Position numbers and translations under genes: made by a program | Shown here: positions 61,711 through 64,000 of the stretch, one piece after another | Layout of the letters: every line of letters begins with the position of its first letter | How positions within the stretch are numbered: the stretch's first letter is position 1 | The notes under the pieces: model-generated | Database searches by the model: none | What the model saw: only the letters and a program-made list of their open reading frames with translations | What the model was told of the DNA's origin: nothing | Assembly (NCBI GenBank): GCA_028284345.1 | Contig: JANQRY010000008.1 | Coordinates: 248,001 to 312,000, forward strand | DNA length: 64,000 nucleotides | Direction of reading: 5' to 3' | From: Hyphococcus sp. | GTDB lineage: Bacteria > Pseudomonadota > Alphaproteobacteria > Caulobacterales > Parvularculaceae

Positions 61711-63294
61711 ATGGCGCGACAGGCAAACAATTCCGGCGACGGCCGGCGCAGCGGCTTCGGCGTCGGCCTCACCGTCTTTCTTCTGGTCGCGCTGATCGCC
61801 GGGATCGTGGCGAAGAATCCGGAAAAGTTCGATTTCTCAACGTTGCCGGGGCTCGCCGCCATCACCGGCGCCCATGGCGACGACGCGAGCCCGCGCCTGT
61901 CATCGACGCTCTACGACATCGCTGTCGAGAAAATCGCCGCGCCCATGGACAAGGGCGAAGGCGGCGCCGTCGCGGCGTTTGGCGGCGAGGTTTATCTGAT
62001 CACGCGGATCGGCGAGTTTTTCCGGCTGACGCCGGGCGAAACGGCCTTCCGGCAAATCGCCATGGCTCCACCCGGCGAGGTCGTCCGCGACAACGTGTTC
62101 TACTCGCGCGCGAAGGACTTTTCGAGCCTCGGTTATAAGGACCTGAAGCTTCGGGCGGTGGGCGACGATGTGGAGATCACCGTTTCCGAAGCGCGGGTTG
62201 ATCGAGAGAACGTCTGCGTCGCCGCGGTCATTTCGCAGGCGATGGTTTCGCACGATGCCTTAAACAAGGGCGCCGCCGCGCCCGACTGGCGCGAGGTCTG
62301 GCGCAGCAAGCCGTGCATCACCTCGGCCGGTGGGTCGTTTCCGTTGCAGTCCGGCGGCGACATGGCGTTTCTCGACGACGGACGCCTCGCCATCTTCGTC
62401 GGCGATTTCGGCGTTGACGGCCACAATCGCAAAACGACCGGCGTCGATCCGCAAACCCTCGACAATGACTACGGCAAGGTCGTCGCCATCGACTTGGAGA
62501 CCGGCGCGTCGGAGATCCTCTCCCGCGGCCACCGCAATCCCGGCGGCCTCGCCATCGGTCCCGACGGAGCCCTTTGGCAGTCAGAGCACGGGGCGCAAGG
62601 GGGCGATGAAATCAACCGCATCGTCGCCGGGGCCAATTACGGCTGGCCCCTTGAAACCTATGGCGTTCACTATGGAACGCGAAGCTGGCCGCTCGATGAA
62701 ACCACCGGCGACCACGACCGGTTCGTCCGGCCCGTCTATGCGTTTGTGCCGTCCATGGCGATGTCGTCGCTGGCCCTGATGGCGGGGGACGAGTTTCCGT
62801 TATGGAGCGACGATCTCATCCTCGGCACGCTGAAATACAAGCGGCTCATGCGGCTTCATATCCGCGAGGGCCGGGTCATCTTCGCTGAACCCTTGCGCCT
62901 CGGCGCCCGCGTGCGCGACCTGACGGTCGATGATCGCGGCGCAATTTATGTGAAAGACGACGTCCGGCCTTTCGTCTATCGCCTGACCAATGGCGCCGGC
63001 GCGGCGCCGGTCGCGGGAACGCCGGAGGCCCTCTTCGCCGCCGCCAGCTGCGCCGCTTGTCACGATGATTCTGGCCTGGCGCCGCCGCTGACAGATCTGA
63101 TGGGCCGCAACATCGCATCGACCCGCGGGTTTCCCTATTCGGCCGCGCTCTCGCAAAAGCACGGGCGCTGGGACCGGGAGGCTTTGCGCGCCTTTCTCCT
63201 CGACCCCCAAGGTTTCGCGCCGGGCAGTACGATGCCCGCGCCCGACTTGACCGAGGCGCAGATCGACGAGCTGGTGGACGCCCTCGAAGGCTAG
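61711..63294 (+). CDS. Membrane-anchored sugar dehydrogenase-like (Gdh/sorbosone type) fused to cytochrome c
   Basis: A 527-residue protein. Residues ~17-33 form an N-terminal anchor; the central part is a glucose/sorbosone-dehydrogenase-type beta propeller (ILSRGHRNPGGLAIGPDGALWQSEHGAQGGDEINRI, with the catalytic and PQQ-contact region), and the C-terminal ~80 residues form a class I cytochrome c: C447-A-A-C450-H451 and a distal Met508 in GSTMPAP. It may oxidise a periplasmic sugar or aldehyde and pass electrons to the chain. Cofactor PQQ is inferred from the family. Confidence 0.87.
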   Translation: MARQANNSGDGRRSGFGVGLTVFLLVALIAGIVAKNPEKFDFSTLPGLAAITGAHGDDASPRLSSTLYDIAVEKIAAPMDKGEGGAVAAFGGEVYLITRIGEFFRLTPGETAFRQIAMAPPGEVVRDNVFYSRAKDFSSLGYKDLKLRAVGDDVEITVSEARVDRENVCVAAVISQAMVSHDALNKGAAAPDWREVWRSKPCITSAGGSFPLQSGGDMAFLDDGRLAIFVGDFGVDGHNRKTTGVDPQTLDNDYGKVVAIDLETGASEILSRGHRNPGGLAIGPDGALWQSEHGAQGGDEINRIVAGANYGWPLETYGVHYGTRSWPLDETTGDHDRFVRPVYAFVPSMAMSSLALMAGDEFPLWSDDLILGTLKYKRLMRLHIREGRVIFAEPLRLGARVRDLTVDDRGAIYVKDDVRPFVYRLTNGAGAAPVAGTPEALFAAASCAACHDDSGLAPPLTDLMGRNIASTRGFPYSAALSQKHGRWDREALRAFLLDPQGFAPGSTMPAPDLTEAQIDELVDALEG

Positions 63295-63387
63295 CGCCGG
63301 TCGCCCATCACCCAGCGCCCCGGCCTGTCGAAAGCGCCGCAACGCACCCGTCTTTGTGATAAGCAAGCGACATTGCGGGAGGCGCAG

Positions 63388-63870
63388 ATGAGAGTATTCG
63401 CATTTTTGGTTTCCATCCTGACGGCGGCGCCGGCGTTCGCCGAGCCGAAGCTCGAAGATCTTGCGTTTCTTGAGGGCCACTGGCGCGGCGGCGAGGATTT
63501 TGTGTTCGAGGAAATATGGTCGGCGCCCGAAGGCGGGGTCATGACCGGCATGGCCCGCGGCGTCTCGTCCGGCGCATTGCGCGTTCTCGAATACATTGTC
63601 ATTGCGGAAGAAGATGACGGGGCGATCGTCATGCGCTTCAAACATTTCAACGCCGACTATTCGACCTGGGCCGGCGAGGACGAGCCGCTGACCCTGATCC
63701 TCAAAGATCTCGACAGCGCCGACGCGACCTTCGCCGCCGATCCGCCGACCCACACGGTCAAGTCTATTCGCTACTGGATGCCCGAGGACAACACGCTGCG
63801 GGTCGATGTGGCGCAGATCGAAAACGGCGAAGAAGGCGGCTTCTCATTGGTCTTTAAACGGATGGACTAA
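63388..63870 (+). CDS. Exported DUF6265-like protein
   Basis: A 160-residue protein with signal peptide MRVFAFLVSILTAAPAFAE. The mature part has LAFLEGHWRGGEDFVFEEIWSAPEGGVMTGMARGV and FKHFNADYSTWAGEDEPL, a lipocalin-like pattern of DUF6265. Function unknown. The ATG at 63388 has gggagg 7-8 nt upstream; the TTG at 63373 is not needed. Confidence 0.82.
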   Translation: MRVFAFLVSILTAAPAFAEPKLEDLAFLEGHWRGGEDFVFEEIWSAPEGGVMTGMARGVSSGALRVLEYIVIAEEDDGAIVMRFKHFNADYSTWAGEDEPLTLILKDLDSADATFAADPPTHTVKSIRYWMPEDNTLRVDVAQIENGEEGGFSLVFKRMD

Positions 63871-63882
63871 GCCGCCGCGCGC

Positions 63883-64000
63883 TTATTCGCGCCTGTCGGA
63901 CGAAGCGGTCTCGCCGCGGGCTGTCCAGGCCCAGTCGCCAAGGCGCCAGAACCGCCAGCCCACCTCGGGCGCGTCGTCCGGTACGGGATCGAAGCCGTGC
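63883..64000 (-). CDS. 3' end of an unidentified gene (cut by window edge)
   Basis: The minus-strand frame reads HGFDPVPDDAPEVGWRFW and continues RLGDWAWTARGETASSDRRE before TAA at 63883. It is open to the edge, has alphaproteobacterial codon use and stops just after the convergent DUF6265 gene, so it is probably a real C-terminus, but I cannot name the family. Confidence 0.45.
   Translation of the reverse strand, partial: HGFDPVPDDAPEVGWRFWRLGDWAWTARGETASSDRRE

Noticed and set aside
1-64000. CRISPR arrays, insertion sequences, integrases, rRNA or tRNA genes
   Set aside because: No regularly spaced repeats, transposase or integrase motifs, or tRNA-like cloverleaf sequences were recognised on either strand; a tRNA scan would settle the last point.

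Overview
The window reads as about 64 kb of chromosome from a GC-rich alphaproteobacterium. The evidence is a complete Tad/Cpa pilus block in Caulobacter-like order, the cysG-DUF2849-cysI-DUF934-cysH sulfite cluster, an OxyR/AhpC/AhpD set, ETF-ubiquinone oxidoreductase, class 2 PyrD, PhaA/PhaB/PhaR and many 4-nt ATGA/GTGA stop-start overlaps. A placement near Parvularculales, Hyphomonadaceae or Caulobacterales is inference. I saw no transposase, integrase, CRISPR array, rRNA or tRNA. Most of the window looks like core chromosome.

Layout. 1-8.3 kb: start of ispE (cut by the window edge), a TPR lipoprotein and ETF-QO on the minus strand, then YhhN-type lysoplasmalogenase, a family-4 uracil-DNA glycosylase and a soluble lytic transglycosylase on plus, then an APC permease on minus. 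8.4-19.2 kb: Tad pilus locus, read on minus as cpaA-cpaB-cpaC-cpaD-cpaE-tadA-tadB-tadC, with a 53-residue Flp pilin gene, a Crp/Fnr-like protein and a separate secretin-N-domain protein at its head. 19.3-23.2 kb: a tightly coupled pabB-pabA-pabC operon ending in a 387-residue ANL-type ligase that lacks key catalytic segments. 23.3-28 kb: AI-2E-type exporter, DUF6455 protein, divergent oxyR and ahpC-ahpD, an alpha/beta hydrolase. 28-33.2 kb: assimilatory sulfate reduction operon with a glutathione S-transferase inside it. 33.4-38.7 kb: GcvA-type LysR regulator, a twin-hairpin intergenic element, a NifU/IscU-like scaffold, pirin, a TIGR00341 membrane protein, cysS and hisI. 38.9-47.8 kb: assorted membrane and housekeeping genes (DUF2270, MATE, pyrD, DUF952, SLC13, TerB, MarC) and two exported proteins of unknown function. 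47.8-50.7 kb: phaA-phaB with divergent phaR; no PHA synthase is in the window. 50.7-59.6 kb: a c-di-GMP GGDEF/EAL protein and a glycan locus (two GT2, two lipid-linked-sugar glycosyltransferases, an O-antigen-ligase-like protein). 59.6-64 kb: thrS, a membrane-anchored sugar dehydrogenase fused to cytochrome c, a DUF6265 protein, and the 3' end of an unidentified gene.

How the parts work together. The Tad genes encode a prepilin peptidase, secretin, ATPase, membrane platform and pilin, so they cover adhesion pilus assembly except for pseudopilins and TadD/E/F/G, which must lie elsewhere. The cys operon takes adenylylsulfate to sulfide and makes its own siroheme. PabABC supplies 4-aminobenzoate; why an aryl-acid-type ligase is translationally coupled to it is the most intriguing question here. 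Its A3 P-loop is degraded, and it stops inside a terminator just before the expected A10 lysine, so it may be a decaying or repurposed enzyme. The second candidate for something new is the pair of stem-loops at 34401-34475 whose loops share a GGGGGAGAT / ATCTCCCCC motif.
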